DNA of 64,000 nt, taken from contig NZ_CALCZQ010000063.1 of the NCBI RefSeq assembly GCF_937903345.1, positions 68,076 through 132,075 of the forward strand. The letters run 5' to 3'. The notes beneath the pieces are model-generated. The model was not told the DNA's origin. It worked only from the letters and a program-made list of their open reading frames with translations, and did no database searches. Positions 8,438-18,673 of the stretch are shown in pieces. A program made the position numbers and the translations under genes. Every line of letters begins with the position of its first letter. Position 1 is the first letter of the stretch. Origin of the DNA: an uncultured Emticicia sp. GTDB lineage: Bacteria > Bacteroidota > Bacteroidia > Cytophagales > Spirosomataceae.

Positions 8438-11400
8438 ATGAAAAATATTTATTTACTGCTTTTATCTATAATTACTTTTGCACCTACTTTTGCCCAAAAA
8501 CTTACTGACAAACAAATTGAAGGCTACCTCGAAGCACTCCAAAAAGAAGAATTCATAACCGAATATGGCAAAGACACCTATTTAAAGATTATTAATAATG
8601 AAGATAAAATTTATCAGAAAAGCTATGGTATTTTAAGTTTAATTAGTCAATTAAAAAATCAATTGCCTGACTCTCCTATCAAATCACGAACGGCCATTTT
8701 AGGCTTTTTGGGTGCAATTGAAATAATGCGAAATATTGGTTCAGCAGCCGATGATCTCGTTCGTTTACGAGAATTATCCGAAAAAATGTTGGGCGAAAAG
8801 ATGCTGTTCAAAACAGAAATTGAAGGGAATATAAAACTCAATTATCCGCTGACATTTTTGGAAATCGAGCAAAACCTTAGACCATCGAAAGAAAAGTACA
8901 GAGAATTAGCTACCAAACTCAAAGCAATAAATCTTATTGACGAAAAAGTTTATGATGAACTGCTTGTTTGGCTAAAAAAAGACCAAATTAAACTCATCAA
9001 AGATTTTGGCTTTTTTGTTTATGCTGCCCGACAAACTTACTTTTATGAAAATTATACCTCATTGAAGGCAAGGCAATTTTCGTTCATTGATAGTTTACAA
9101 CACAAAAATATGCTATCAATAGGTAACGCCAATTATATCAAAAATTCATACAAAGACTATGAACTAAAAAGTAAAGTGGAGATTTTGTCCTATTGCAAAA
9201 ATGTTATTCTAATTCCCTCTGAACAAAAAAATTTAACTCGAAGTGAAATTTATGAGTCCTATTGGAAAGAAATAAAACAAAAACTTATTCCAAATTTTGA
9301 CTTTAAAGACATTCAACTAAGCGAACTGAGTAAAAAAGAAGAAAGTTTTCATCCAAATGTATCAAATATTCCAATCAAAAACCCTTTTGCTGAAAGCCAA
9401 CAGAAGTTTAAATTGAGCTACCGAGTCAATAATAAAACATATACTCAGAAAGCTGATACAGATTTTTCTTTAATAAAAACAATTAAAAAAAACCTGCCAC
9501 CTGATTTAGACATTGACTCTTCAATCATTCAATCCTATGCAACCGCATTTTCGTTTTTGGCAGGTTTTAGAAATAAAGATTTTCAATCAATCAATGATTT
9601 TCTGACCGACCAACATTCTTCAAATAGAATTATTGTGGTTGGTAATGACTACAATCCATTTTTAGCAGTAAGAGATGGTCGCAAAGCTTTGCTTATAGTA
9701 GATAGCACTCAGAATGCTTTATTAGAAGATAAAAATAAGATAAATTCTTTATTTGAAGGACCTTTTAGAACAAAAACGGATTTTACAAGCAAGAAAAGTC
9801 GAGATAGTCTTTATACGTTTATTGAAGAGTTTCAAAAGATTGGACTTATCCTTGCGTCGGATAGTTCGAATATTGAAAACGCCATTGTTGAGTTGCGTTT
9901 TCAACAAAAAAATGAACGTAATATTAAACGAAATTTATTAATCCAATTTCCTGAAATAATTGCCGAAGTAAATCCAATTCCATTAAAGGAAAGTGAACAA
10001 ATACTGATGTTCAAAAACTTCGTTATTGGCTTAGAGAGAATCTCTAGAGGTGTTTTTAAAGCGGAAAAAATAAGCGATAATTTTGAAACAGAAATAAAGA
10101 AAAGTCTTAAAAAAGAACGTGAATTATTTATCAGTTTTAAATTTAATGGTAAAAAATATGAATCAAAAAATAAAATTGTTAAAGCTGAAGAAGAGGATGT
10201 AAATAGTAGAGAAAAGTTTTCACTAAACTTTAGCACGCTTTTCTTTAATACCCAAGAATGGCTCGAAGAAATCAATCGGGCATTAGAAGAAAACCAAATA
10301 GATGGCAAATTTTATAAAATCAATGCTCGCAGAGCTTACACTTATGGAGGAACTGAAAATTACATTTTCTTAACAAAAAAACAATCCGAGTATATTGAGA
10401 AAAAACACAGTGAAATATTGAATGACCCCGAAAAACCAATCATTGATGGCGATTATAAACAAAAAATAGCTACGTTTAATGTCGAAAAATTTGCAAAAGC
10501 TCTCAAAAGAGAAAAAATGTTGGCCGAAAACCCTCCAATAGATTTAAAAATCGCCAAAGAACCTTCTGATATTTTATTAAATTGCAAACAGGTGGTTGTG
10601 ATTGATTTGAACGAACTTGCCGAAAAATCTAATACAGAACTCTACACTTATATTTTACAGAAGCTGAATGCATCACTTTTGCCGAATGCCAAATTTAGTG
10701 AAATCCAGTATTTACGTGACAACTCCGATAACAGCGAAACAGATGATGAAAAACAAAACATTTCAGCTCGCATCGATGGAAAAAGCTATCAACAAACTTT
10801 GTACGTTTCTTTGAAAAATACCATTAGGAGTAATTTGGATTCTCTAAAAAAAGAGAACTCTACTTATTTGCCATCAATCGGAGAAAATCAATTTAAAATC
10901 GTAAACGATTATTTAACAGATATAGCCTCACCTTATCGCTTAGTAATTGTTTGTGATTATCGCAGTCCGAAACTTTCTTATGTGTTATTTGATAGTACAC
11001 AAGCAAATATTGTAGAAGAAACATTGCCCAATAACGCTATCGATTTTACTATGTATGGCACAAAAAATAGTAGAGATAGCTTAGGAACATTACTCGATGA
11101 GCTAACACAAATTGCATTAATTGAACAAATGTCGCACCAACAAAAAGATGACTTTATTGTAAACCTACGTAAATTTCCAATTAATGGTCTTTCAATCCTC
11201 GAAAACCTCAAAAACATAACTATACAATGTAATATCTGGAATGTTGAATCTTACAAGGATATATATAAATCGATTATTGATTCTTTGAGCAAAATCTCCC
11301 AGAATCAATTTTACCCTACTCATTTGACAGATAATTTTACGAAAACTCTAAAGAAAAGTAATTATTCCGACCGCAGTTTTACTTATAATTTTACGATGCC

Positions 11401-11728
11401 AAACGGAAAAAAGTATCATGAAAAACAATTTGTTAAGGCCTTAGCAAAACCTAAAAACAAACAAGAAAAAATTACTTATGAATTGTTTGACTTTGATACT
11501 GCCAAACTCATTGATTTAGTAAATCGGGCAATTAACGAAAATAATGGAGCTGATGGAATGTTTTATCAAATCTATTCTGAAGAAGATGTTGAAGAATCTA
11601 TCGGGCCAAGATTCATTTTCCTAAATTCTAAACAATATCGTTGGTTAAAGACAAAATTCCCTGAAATCTTTGAAACCTTCGATAACGAACCAGAAGATGA
11701 TATTGATGAGCGAAAAGAAGAAAAATAA
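8438..11728 (+). CDS. Secreted protein of unknown function with two long internal repeats
   Basis: I do not recognise this 1,096-residue protein. It starts with a clear signal peptide (cleavage probably after FAPTFAQ), so it is exported. Residues about 247-660 and 710-1088 are two diverged copies of one unit. Each starts with I-L-x-x-C-K-x-V, has a block like the pair NDFLTDQHSSNRIIVVG and NDYLTDIASPYRLVIVC, then the pair KSRDSLYTFIEE and NSRDSLGTLLDE, and ends with an aromatic stretch like YIFLTKKQSEY and FIFLNSKQYRW. The first 240 residues are unique and helical. A PQQ dehydrogenase follows after 18 bp, so the two are probably co-transcribed. The C-terminus is acidic. No catalytic motif was seen. 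Confidence 0.85.
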   Translation: MKNIYLLLLSIITFAPTFAQKLTDKQIEGYLEALQKEEFITEYGKDTYLKIINNEDKIYQKSYGILSLISQLKNQLPDSPIKSRTAILGFLGAIEIMRNIGSAADDLVRLRELSEKMLGEKMLFKTEIEGNIKLNYPLTFLEIEQNLRPSKEKYRELATKLKAINLIDEKVYDELLVWLKKDQIKLIKDFGFFVYAARQTYFYENYTSLKARQFSFIDSLQHKNMLSIGNANYIKNSYKDYELKSKVEILSYCKNVILIPSEQKNLTRSEIYESYWKEIKQKLIPNFDFKDIQLSELSKKEESFHPNVSNIPIKNPFAESQQKFKLSYRVNNKTYTQKADTDFSLIKTIKKNLPPDLDIDSSIIQSYATAFSFLAGFRNKDFQSINDFLTDQHSSNRIIVVGNDYNPFLAVRDGRKALLIVDSTQNALLEDKNKINSLFEGPFRTKTDFTSKKSRDSLYTFIEEFQKIGLILASDSSNIENAIVELRFQQKNERNIKRNLLIQFPEIIAEVNPIPLKESEQILMFKNFVIGLERISRGVFKAEKISDNFETEIKKSLKKERELFISFKFNGKKYESKNKIVKAEEEDVNSREKFSLNFSTLFFNTQEWLEEINRALEENQIDGKFYKINARRAYTYGGTENYIFLTKKQSEYIEKKHSEILNDPEKPIIDGDYKQKIATFNVEKFAKALKREKMLAENPPIDLKIAKEPSDILLNCKQVVVIDLNELAEKSNTELYTYILQKLNASLLPNAKFSEIQYLRDNSDNSETDDEKQNISARIDGKSYQQTLYVSLKNTIRSNLDSLKKENSTYLPSIGENQFKIVNDYLTDIASPYRLVIVCDYRSPKLSYVLFDSTQANIVEETLPNNAIDFTMYGTKNSRDSLGTLLDELTQIALIEQMSHQQKDDFIVNLRKFPINGLSILENLKNITIQCNIWNVESYKDIYKSIIDSLSKISQNQFYPTHLTDNFTKTLKKSNYSDRSFTYNFTMPNGKKYHEKQFVKALAKPKNKQEKITYELFDFDTAKLIDLVNRAINENNGADGMFYQIYSEEDVEESIGPRFIFLNSKQYRWLKTKFPEIFETFDNEPEDDIDERKEEK

Positions 11729-11746
11729 CCTAAACTACCTTAATAT

Positions 11747-13849
11747 ATGAAACCTAAAATACTGATTTGCATAATTGTATTTATTATTGCCTCAGCACTC
11801 CAAATAAAATCTTTACCCGATGATGTTGATTGGGCCGAGTATTTAGGTGGTGCAGACCGAAATCATTATTCAACCTTAACTCAAATTACACCAGAAAATG
11901 TAAATAAGTTGCAAGTTGCATGGACTTATTCAACACCCGATTCGGGACAAATGCAAGTAAATCCTATTATTGTAGGTGGAGTTTTATATGGTGTAAGCTC
12001 TGCTGTACAGGCATTTGCACTCGATGCAGCCACGGGCAAAGAAATCTGGCGTTTTGGAGACCCGCATAAAAACTGGGCAAGTACAAGCCGAGGTGTAACT
12101 TATTGGCAAGAAGGCAACGACAGAAGAATTTTATTTACTGCTGGGCCAAACCTTTGGGCTTTAAATGCAAAAACTGGAACACCAATTGAAACGTTTGGTG
12201 ATAAAGGAAAAACAGATTTACATACAGGCCTGCCCGAGGTTGCACAAAACAAATTCGTTATTTCAAATACTCCAGGAACAATTTTTGAAGATTTAATCGT
12301 GATGCCTCTTCGACTTTCCGAAGGTGCAGATGCTGCTCCAGGCGATATTAGAGCATTCAGTGTTAAAACTGGAAAATTGGCTTGGACTTTTCATACGATA
12401 CCTTACCCTGGTGAATTTGGCTACGAAACTTTTCCGAAAGATGCTTATAAAAACAACTATACCGGAGCGGCAAATAATTGGGCAGGAATGGCAGTTGACC
12501 GCAAAAGAGGAATAATATATGTACCAACTGGCTCGGCTGGCTACGATTTTTATGGCGGAAACCGTAAAGGGCAAAATCTTTTTGCAAATTGCCTTTTAGC
12601 ACTGGATGCTCGCACTGGTAAGAGACTATGGCACTTTCAGACAACACATCATGATATTTGGGACAGAGATTTACCAGCACCCCCAAATTTGATGACAATA
12701 ACTCGCCATGGAAAAAAAATTGATGTTGTGGCTCAAGTTACCAAACAAGGTTTTGTTTTTGTGTTTGACCGAGTAACTGGCAAACCGATTTTTCCAATAA
12801 AAGAAATGCCAGTTCCGAAATCAACATTAGAAGGAGAAATTTCTTGGCCAACTCAGCCGATTCCGACTAAACCAGGACCATTTGCACGACAATCTAATAG
12901 TTTAGATGAAACTCAAATTAGTCCTTATGCTGAAAATCATGCAGAATTAGTGCAAAATTTCAAGCAATACAAAACTTCACTTTATCACCCAGGTACCAAA
13001 GAAGGAACAGTGATTTTACCAGGCTATGATGGTGGTGCTGAGTGGGGCGGTGCAGCTGCTGACCCCGAAGGTATTCTTTATATAAATGCCAACGAAATGG
13101 CATGGATTCAAACAATGGTAGAAACACCCAAAGAAGATAAAACCGCCAATTTTAGTTCAGGTGAAAAACTTTATGTTTCTTATTGTAATACCTGTCACGG
13201 AACAGACCGAAAGGGAAATCCTAGATCGAATTATCCTTCATTGACTGATATTTCAAAAAAACGAGATAAAGCATTTGTGACCAATATTATTACCAACGGT
13301 AAAGGAATGATGCCGGGTTTTACGGCACTTTCTGCCACCGAAAAGCAAGCAATCGTTTCTTTTCTATTCGGCGATGAAAAAAAAGAAGTGGGAAACTCTA
13401 CAAAAAACACAAAACCTGTGTTTTTACCTTTCAAAAGTACTGGATATAACAAGTTTTTAGATAATAAAGGCTTACCAGCTATCTCGCCACCGTGGGGCAC
13501 AATGAGTGCTATTGACCTGAACACAGGAGATTTTTTATGGAAAATTCCCTTTGGTTTTGAAGAAAGTCTGAAAGAAAAAGGCATTGACAATACAGGCGTA
13601 GAAAACTACGGAGGCCCAGTGATTACAGCGAGTGGTCTTCTATTCATTGCTGCAACCAAAGACGGTATGTTTAGAGCTTTTAATAAAAAAACTGGTAAGA
13701 TACTTTGGGAAACAAAATTGCCAGCGGCTGGTTTTGCGACCCCATCCACCTATCAAGTGAATGGTAAACAATATGTAGTAATAGCTTGTGGAGGCACTAA
13801 ACTCGGTACAAAAAAGGGCAATAAATATGTAGCATTCGCACTTCCTTAG
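11747..13849 (+). CDS. PQQ-dependent dehydrogenase with inserted cytochrome c domain
   Basis: This 700-residue exported quinoprotein probably oxidises a sugar or alcohol in the periplasm and passes electrons to its own heme. The N-terminal segment is hydrophobic (signal or anchor). The eight-bladed propeller shows repeated W-motif blades (WAYTYS-like strands, GKEIWRFGD, GKRLWHFQT, GKILWETKL) and the hallmark TTHHDIWDRDLPAPP near residue 305. A c-type heme domain with CNTCH at about 480-484 and a likely Met ligand in GMMPGF near 521 is inserted before the last blades, not fused at the end. It resembles the glucose dehydrogenase type. The substrate cannot be read from sequence. No PQQ synthesis genes are nearby. 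Confidence 0.93.
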   Translation: MKPKILICIIVFIIASALQIKSLPDDVDWAEYLGGADRNHYSTLTQITPENVNKLQVAWTYSTPDSGQMQVNPIIVGGVLYGVSSAVQAFALDAATGKEIWRFGDPHKNWASTSRGVTYWQEGNDRRILFTAGPNLWALNAKTGTPIETFGDKGKTDLHTGLPEVAQNKFVISNTPGTIFEDLIVMPLRLSEGADAAPGDIRAFSVKTGKLAWTFHTIPYPGEFGYETFPKDAYKNNYTGAANNWAGMAVDRKRGIIYVPTGSAGYDFYGGNRKGQNLFANCLLALDARTGKRLWHFQTTHHDIWDRDLPAPPNLMTITRHGKKIDVVAQVTKQGFVFVFDRVTGKPIFPIKEMPVPKSTLEGEISWPTQPIPTKPGPFARQSNSLDETQISPYAENHAELVQNFKQYKTSLYHPGTKEGTVILPGYDGGAEWGGAAADPEGILYINANEMAWIQTMVETPKEDKTANFSSGEKLYVSYCNTCHGTDRKGNPRSNYPSLTDISKKRDKAFVTNIITNGKGMMPGFTALSATEKQAIVSFLFGDEKKEVGNSTKNTKPVFLPFKSTGYNKFLDNKGLPAISPPWGTMSAIDLNTGDFLWKIPFGFEESLKEKGIDNTGVENYGGPVITASGLLFIAATKDGMFRAFNKKTGKILWETKLPAAGFATPSTYQVNGKQYVVIACGGTKLGTKKGNKYVAFALP

Positions 13850-13880
13850 ACTTTATTTTATTGTCAGCATATTTTACCAC

Positions 13881-13912
13881 AAACCATTCATGCTGCTTCA
13901 TGAAGGGTTTTT
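13881..13912 (+). terminator. Terminator after PQQ dehydrogenase
   Basis: AAACCATTCATG (13881-13892) pairs with CATGAAGGGTTT (13899-13910) at 11 of 12 positions and runs into TTTTT, 32 bp after the stop codon. This is a good intrinsic terminator. Confidence 0.7.
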
Positions 13913-13921
13913 CATTTGATT

Positions 13922-13969
13922 TTATATTTGAAACGCCGAAAATGCTTATTCCCGGCGTTTCAAATATAA
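13922..13969. repeat. Perfect 17-bp inverted repeat
   Basis: The arms at 13922-13938 and 13953-13969 are exact complements (core GAAACGCCG / CGGCGTTTC) around a 14-base loop. It stands between the convergent PQQ dehydrogenase and monooxygenase genes. There is no U-run on the plus side, but it may end the minus-strand transcript or protect an RNA end. Confidence 0.65.
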
Positions 13970-14029
13970 TGCGTGAAGCTTTAAAAGCTTTTATGTTTTA
14001 ACTTCATCATCCTGTTAGTAAGATAATTT

Positions 14030-15160
14030 TTATTTTTTTTCAGCATCCAAGATTTTTTGAGCAATTTTTCCCGAACTTAAACTAATATCTCTAAGAATAC
14101 CCGTTAAAGGTAAATTAAACCCTAAAAAGTATAATCCTTTGTAGGTTTCAGTATCGTTCCACATCTCTTTTGGATAAGCACGCTCATTGAGTAAAGGAGC
14201 AATGTTTTTCACTATTTTTTCTAAATGTGCATGGTAGCCCGTTGCTAACACAACAACATCAAATCGAATGTGTTGGCCATCTTTAAATAGTACCTCCTCA
14301 TGTGTAAACTTTTGAATATCAGGTAAAACAACAATATTCTTTTCCTTAATTTGCTGAAGTGTACCTACATCTATCACTGGTACTTTGCCTTGTTTTCTGA
14401 GTTGTTCGGAAGGAGCAAGTGGAGAAATCGGAATACCTGTACCTTTCATCGAGCCAGTAGAAAGTCGCTTGAAAATTTTAGAAATAAAATCATAAAATGA
14501 ATTACCAAATTTTGACAGAAAAATAGCTAATCCTTGCGTAGAACGGCCCAAAAACTCTCGATTTACAATATTTACTGGGTTCCTAATTGAGACAAAGGTT
14601 TTTGCTCCACTTTCGTATAAATCAAGGGCGATTTCAGCTCCCGAATTTCCATAACCAACAACTAAAACATTCTTGCCAGCGTAGCATTTGCCATTTTTAT
14701 ATAAGTTAGAATGAATGATTTCTCCTTCGAACAAAACATCATTCATAAAATGCGGAATTTTCGGCACTCGGTTATACCCAGTTGAAACAATTACATTTTC
14801 AGCCAAAAATTCCTCACTTGTGGTTTTTACATGCCAAATCCCCTCCTTCTTTGCAATATCTACAACTTCTTGCTTATAAATTGGTTGAATTTTGAAAAGC
14901 TTTATGTATGATTCGAGATACTGAATATATTGGTCTTTCGGCACAAAAGTGGGATAATCAGTAGGAAATGGCAGGTGAGGCAAGGCGGAATGAACTTTAT
15001 CTGTGTGCAAGCTGAGTCGGTCGTAATGATTCCGCCATTCGTTGCCAACGTTCTCTGATTTTTCCAAAAGAACAAATGGAATACCTAATTTGCTCAATCG
15101 CCCAGCAATAGACAAACCCGAAGGCCCAGCACCGATGATTATATTTTTATGTATCGTCAT
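14030..15160 (-). CDS. Flavin-containing monooxygenase (YUCCA-like)
   Basis: This 376-residue protein has the two dinucleotide-binding motifs of the class B flavin monooxygenases: GAGPSGLSIAG near residue 9 for FAD and VVGYGNSGAEIAL near 167 for NADPH. Between them stands the FMO signature FEGEIIHSNLY, and ATGYHAHL comes near 310. Such enzymes hydroxylate nucleophilic N or S atoms or oxidise keto acids using NADPH and oxygen. Nothing in the neighbourhood points to a substrate. It is transcribed alone, convergent with the PQQ dehydrogenase. The length is typical of the bacterial YUCCA-like group. Confidence 0.9.
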   Translation of the reverse strand: MTIHKNIIIGAGPSGLSIAGRLSKLGIPFVLLEKSENVGNEWRNHYDRLSLHTDKVHSALPHLPFPTDYPTFVPKDQYIQYLESYIKLFKIQPIYKQEVVDIAKKEGIWHVKTTSEEFLAENVIVSTGYNRVPKIPHFMNDVLFEGEIIHSNLYKNGKCYAGKNVLVVGYGNSGAEIALDLYESGAKTFVSIRNPVNIVNREFLGRSTQGLAIFLSKFGNSFYDFISKIFKRLSTGSMKGTGIPISPLAPSEQLRKQGKVPVIDVGTLQQIKEKNIVVLPDIQKFTHEEVLFKDGQHIRFDVVVLATGYHAHLEKIVKNIAPLLNERAYPKEMWNDTETYKGLYFLGFNLPLTGILRDISLSSGKIAQKILDAEKK

Positions 15161-15568
15161 TTTGTTTTTATCTGAATAAAATTTACCATATGGTACCTGA
15201 ACACCTAATCAATGTCTCATTTGTATTACATATCATCAATAATGGATGTTATTTATGGATAAATAATTAATTTTTTTAAAGGTAGAGCACTATTCAATTT
15301 CGGTTTACCTACTTTGTTATTATTTCCTTTCTACTCCCTTAACCTAATCTTGCATTATTTCATTCCAGAATTCTTCAAAAGATAATTAATTTTAATTAAT
15401 AAAACGACTCACGAAACAGTAGCTTTTGTCGATTAAAATTCACCTTTAGCAATTATTTTCGGGCAATTCGGCTACTAACGCTACAAAAACATGAATAGTT
15501 TTGTTTATTGATTAAAATTTATCAAATTCGCAACATCATTTATTCATCAAATATATTAAACCTATTCA
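15161..15568. other. 408-bp divergent intergenic region
   Basis: AT-rich spacer between the divergent monooxygenase and amidohydrolase genes. It must hold both promoters. One TAnnTTTG match on the plus strand (TAGTTTTG, 15496-15503) is a candidate -7 box for the amidohydrolase. I see no ORF, RNA gene or strong hairpin. Confidence 0.4.
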
Positions 15569-18500
15569 ATGAGAAAACTTCTTACCTTACTACTCGTTTC
15601 GCTTATATCTGGTTCCGTTTTTTCCCAAGTCACCTTTCAAAGGAATGGCGTTTATGACGAAAGACCATCTCAGTATGCTTTCAAGAATGCCACAATTGTA
15701 GTTGATGCTCAAACGGTTCTTGATAATGCCATGATTTATATCAAAAATGGTTTGATTGAGTCAGTCGGAAAAGACCTTTTGGTTCCAGCAGGAACGGTAG
15801 TTTATGACCTCAAAGGCAAAAGAATTTATCCATCTTTGATTGACATTTATTCAGATTACGGTTTACCAGAAATTCAACGTCAATTAGGTGGAGGTAGAGG
15901 TTTTGGAGGTACTCCTCAACTCGAAACTAACAAAAAAGGTGCTTTTGACTGGAATCAAGCAATAAAACCTGAAGTAGATGCAACGGTAGAATTTAAAGTA
16001 AATGCTGCAAAAGCAGAAGAAATGCGTAAAATCGGTTTCGGAAGTGCAGCTGTACATATTGCTGATGGCATTGTTCGTGGAACATCAGCCTTTGTTTCTT
16101 ATGCCGACGACAAAGAGCATAACGTACTCTTGAAAGCAAAATCTTCTGCCCATTATTCACTCAATAAAGGTACCTCAACGCAATCTTATCCAGTTTCGTT
16201 GATGGGTGCAGTAGCATTACTTCGTCAAACTTACTATGATGCAGAATGGTATAAAAAAGGCGGTAAATCACAGGAAAAAAACCTTTCTTTGGATGCTTTC
16301 AACGAAATGCAAGCACTACCACAAATATACGAGGCAACTGATAAACTGGCTGTTTTGAGAGCTGATAAAATTGGGAAAGAATTTGGCGTTCAATATATCA
16401 TCAAAGGTGCCGGCGATGAATATCAAAGAATCGATGAAATAAAAAGTTTAGGAAATTCATTAATCATACCGCTCAATTTCCCTTCGGCCTACGACGTTGA
16501 AGATCCGTTCGATGCATCGATGGTAAGCCTAACCGAAATGAAACATTGGGAAATGGCACCAGCAAACGCAAGTATTCTGGCAAAATCAGGTGTAAATTTT
16601 GCCTTTACAACAGCTGGTTTGAGAAATAAAGCAGAATTTTGGGCAAACCTACGAAAAGCCATCGAAAACGGTTTACCTGAAAGCAAAGCTCTAGAAGCAA
16701 TTACCTCAGCCCCAGCTAAATTATTGAAAGTAGATAATATGGTTGGTAGCTTGAAAAAAGGAATGTTGGCCAACTTTATTATTACATCTGATAATCTTTT
16801 CAATAAAGACAATGTAATTTACGAAAACTGGGTACAAGGCAAGCGTTATATATTGAATGATATGAGTGTGACTGATATTAGAGGTGTTTATGATTTAAAA
16901 ATTGATGATAAATCAATTTTTAAACTCAACATCACTGGTAAAATTGATAAGCCTGATTATCAGTTTATCAGCAATGACACCATAAAATCTACACCAAAAG
17001 TAAGCCGTATAAGCGATTTACTGACAATAACCACAAAACTTGAGAAAAAAGATGCCAACGAAACACGTTTGAGCGGCTATTACGATGGTAAAAATATTAA
17101 AGGCGAAGCAATTTTAGGTGATGGCAAACAAGTAAAATGGGAAGCTACTTTCAAAGAAGCTGCCAAAGCAGAAGTGGCTAAGAAAGATACCTCCAAAGTG
17201 AGAGTTCCTCAGATTGGTAAAGTACTTTATCCGTTCACAGCCTATGGTAGCGAACAAAAACCACAACAGGAGACACTCTTAATCAAGAATGCAACAGTTT
17301 GGACCAACGAGAAAGAAGGAATTGTAGCAAATACTGACGTTTTATTGCAAAATGGAAAAATTGCTCAAGTTGGCAAAAACTTAACAGCTCCAGCAGGAAG
17401 CAAAACTCTTGATGGTACTGGAAAGCACTTAACTAATGGCATTTTTGATGAACACTCGCACATTGCTTTGTTTTCAATCAACGAAGTGCAGACTATTTCT
17501 TCAGAAGTTCGTCAAGAAGATGCTTTAAATTCTGAAGATATTAACATTTATCGTCAATTGGCCGGTGGCGTTACTTCTTCACAATTATTACATGGTTCGG
17601 CTGACTGTATTGGTGGTCAATCTGCTTTGATAAAATTGAAATGGGGCGAAAATCCTAATAATTTACTTATCAGAGGAGCAGATGGCTTTATTAAATTTGC
17701 TTTAGGTGAAAACGTAAAAAATGGAAATAATCCTTCGCCATCTGGTCGTTTCCCACAAACACGTATGGGCGTTGAGCAAGTTTATACCGATGCTTTCCAA
17801 CGTGCCAAAGAATACGAAAAAGCTTGGAAAGAATATAATGCACTTGCAAACAAAACAGGGGTAACACCCCCACGTCGTGATATTGAGTTAGATGCTTTGG
17901 TCGAAATTCTTAACAAAAAGCGTTTCATTACTTGTCACTCTTATGTGCAGTCTGAAATCAATATGTTGATGAAAGTGGCAGAGTCGTTCAACTTTAAAAT
18001 CAATACTTACACGCACATCATGGAAGGCTATAAAGTAGCCGATAAAATGAAAGAACATGGCGTAAATGCATCGACCTTCTCTGACTGGTGGGCTTATAAA
18101 ATGGAAGTAAAAGAGGCGATTCCACATAATGCAGCTATTTTAGCTAAAGTGGGTGTTACCACGGCAATCAATTCGGATGATGCAGAAATGGCTCGTCGTT
18201 TGAATCAGGAAGCAGCAAAAACTGTTCTTTACGGTGGCATGAGCGAAGAAGAAGCATGGAAAATGGTAACACTCAATCCAGCAAAAATGCTTCATTTAGA
18301 GAATCGTTTGGGAAGTATCAAAGTTGGAAAAGATGCCGATGTTGTATTATGGAATACCAATCCGCTCTCAATCTATGCTCGTCCAGAAAAAACTATAATC
18401 GAGGGTACGGTTTATTTTGATATTGAAAAGGATGAACAAATGCGAGAAAATTTGGCTAAAGAGCGAAATCGAATTATGCTGAAAATGCTCTCTGAAAAAG

Positions 18501-18652
18501 CAACTGGCAATCCAACTCAAAGAGCGATACCAAGAAGAAATCAACACATTCATTGCGATACAATTCTTGAAATGGGGGATACCGAAGATTGCAGCCGCTG
18601 TGCTTCTGGTGGACGTATATTTGGAGAAAATCTATTCAAAGGAACTGAATAA
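15569..18652 (+). CDS. Secreted tandem amidohydrolase-superfamily protein
   Basis: The 1,027-residue product has a signal peptide (ending SGSVFSQ) and two amidohydrolase-like halves. In the N-terminal half (about 30-450) the place where an active enzyme has HxH reads YPSLIDIYSDYG, so both metal-binding histidines are missing. In the C-terminal half (about 560-970) the site is intact: FDEHSHIA, then HSYVQSE, THIMEG and the catalytic Asp in INSDDAE. The active half resembles imidazolonepropionase-type or prolidase-like enzymes; the substrate is unknown. The last 30 residues contain a cluster of Cys and His (HIHCD, DCSRC), unusual for the family. A shorter relative follows at 19139. Confidence 0.88.
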   Translation: MRKLLTLLLVSLISGSVFSQVTFQRNGVYDERPSQYAFKNATIVVDAQTVLDNAMIYIKNGLIESVGKDLLVPAGTVVYDLKGKRIYPSLIDIYSDYGLPEIQRQLGGGRGFGGTPQLETNKKGAFDWNQAIKPEVDATVEFKVNAAKAEEMRKIGFGSAAVHIADGIVRGTSAFVSYADDKEHNVLLKAKSSAHYSLNKGTSTQSYPVSLMGAVALLRQTYYDAEWYKKGGKSQEKNLSLDAFNEMQALPQIYEATDKLAVLRADKIGKEFGVQYIIKGAGDEYQRIDEIKSLGNSLIIPLNFPSAYDVEDPFDASMVSLTEMKHWEMAPANASILAKSGVNFAFTTAGLRNKAEFWANLRKAIENGLPESKALEAITSAPAKLLKVDNMVGSLKKGMLANFIITSDNLFNKDNVIYENWVQGKRYILNDMSVTDIRGVYDLKIDDKSIFKLNITGKIDKPDYQFISNDTIKSTPKVSRISDLLTITTKLEKKDANETRLSGYYDGKNIKGEAILGDGKQVKWEATFKEAAKAEVAKKDTSKVRVPQIGKVLYPFTAYGSEQKPQQETLLIKNATVWTNEKEGIVANTDVLLQNGKIAQVGKNLTAPAGSKTLDGTGKHLTNGIFDEHSHIALFSINEVQTISSEVRQEDALNSEDINIYRQLAGGVTSSQLLHGSADCIGGQSALIKLKWGENPNNLLIRGADGFIKFALGENVKNGNNPSPSGRFPQTRMGVEQVYTDAFQRAKEYEKAWKEYNALANKTGVTPPRRDIELDALVEILNKKRFITCHSYVQSEINMLMKVAESFNFKINTYTHIMEGYKVADKMKEHGVNASTFSDWWAYKMEVKEAIPHNAAILAKVGVTTAINSDDAEMARRLNQEAAKTVLYGGMSEEEAWKMVTLNPAKMLHLENRLGSIKVGKDADVVLWNTNPLSIYARPEKTIIEGTVYFDIEKDEQMRENLAKERNRIMLKMLSEKATGNPTQRAIPRRNQHIHCDTILEMGDTEDCSRCASGGRIFGENLFKGTE

Positions 18653-18673
18653 TAATCATAGTACAATTTTTTT

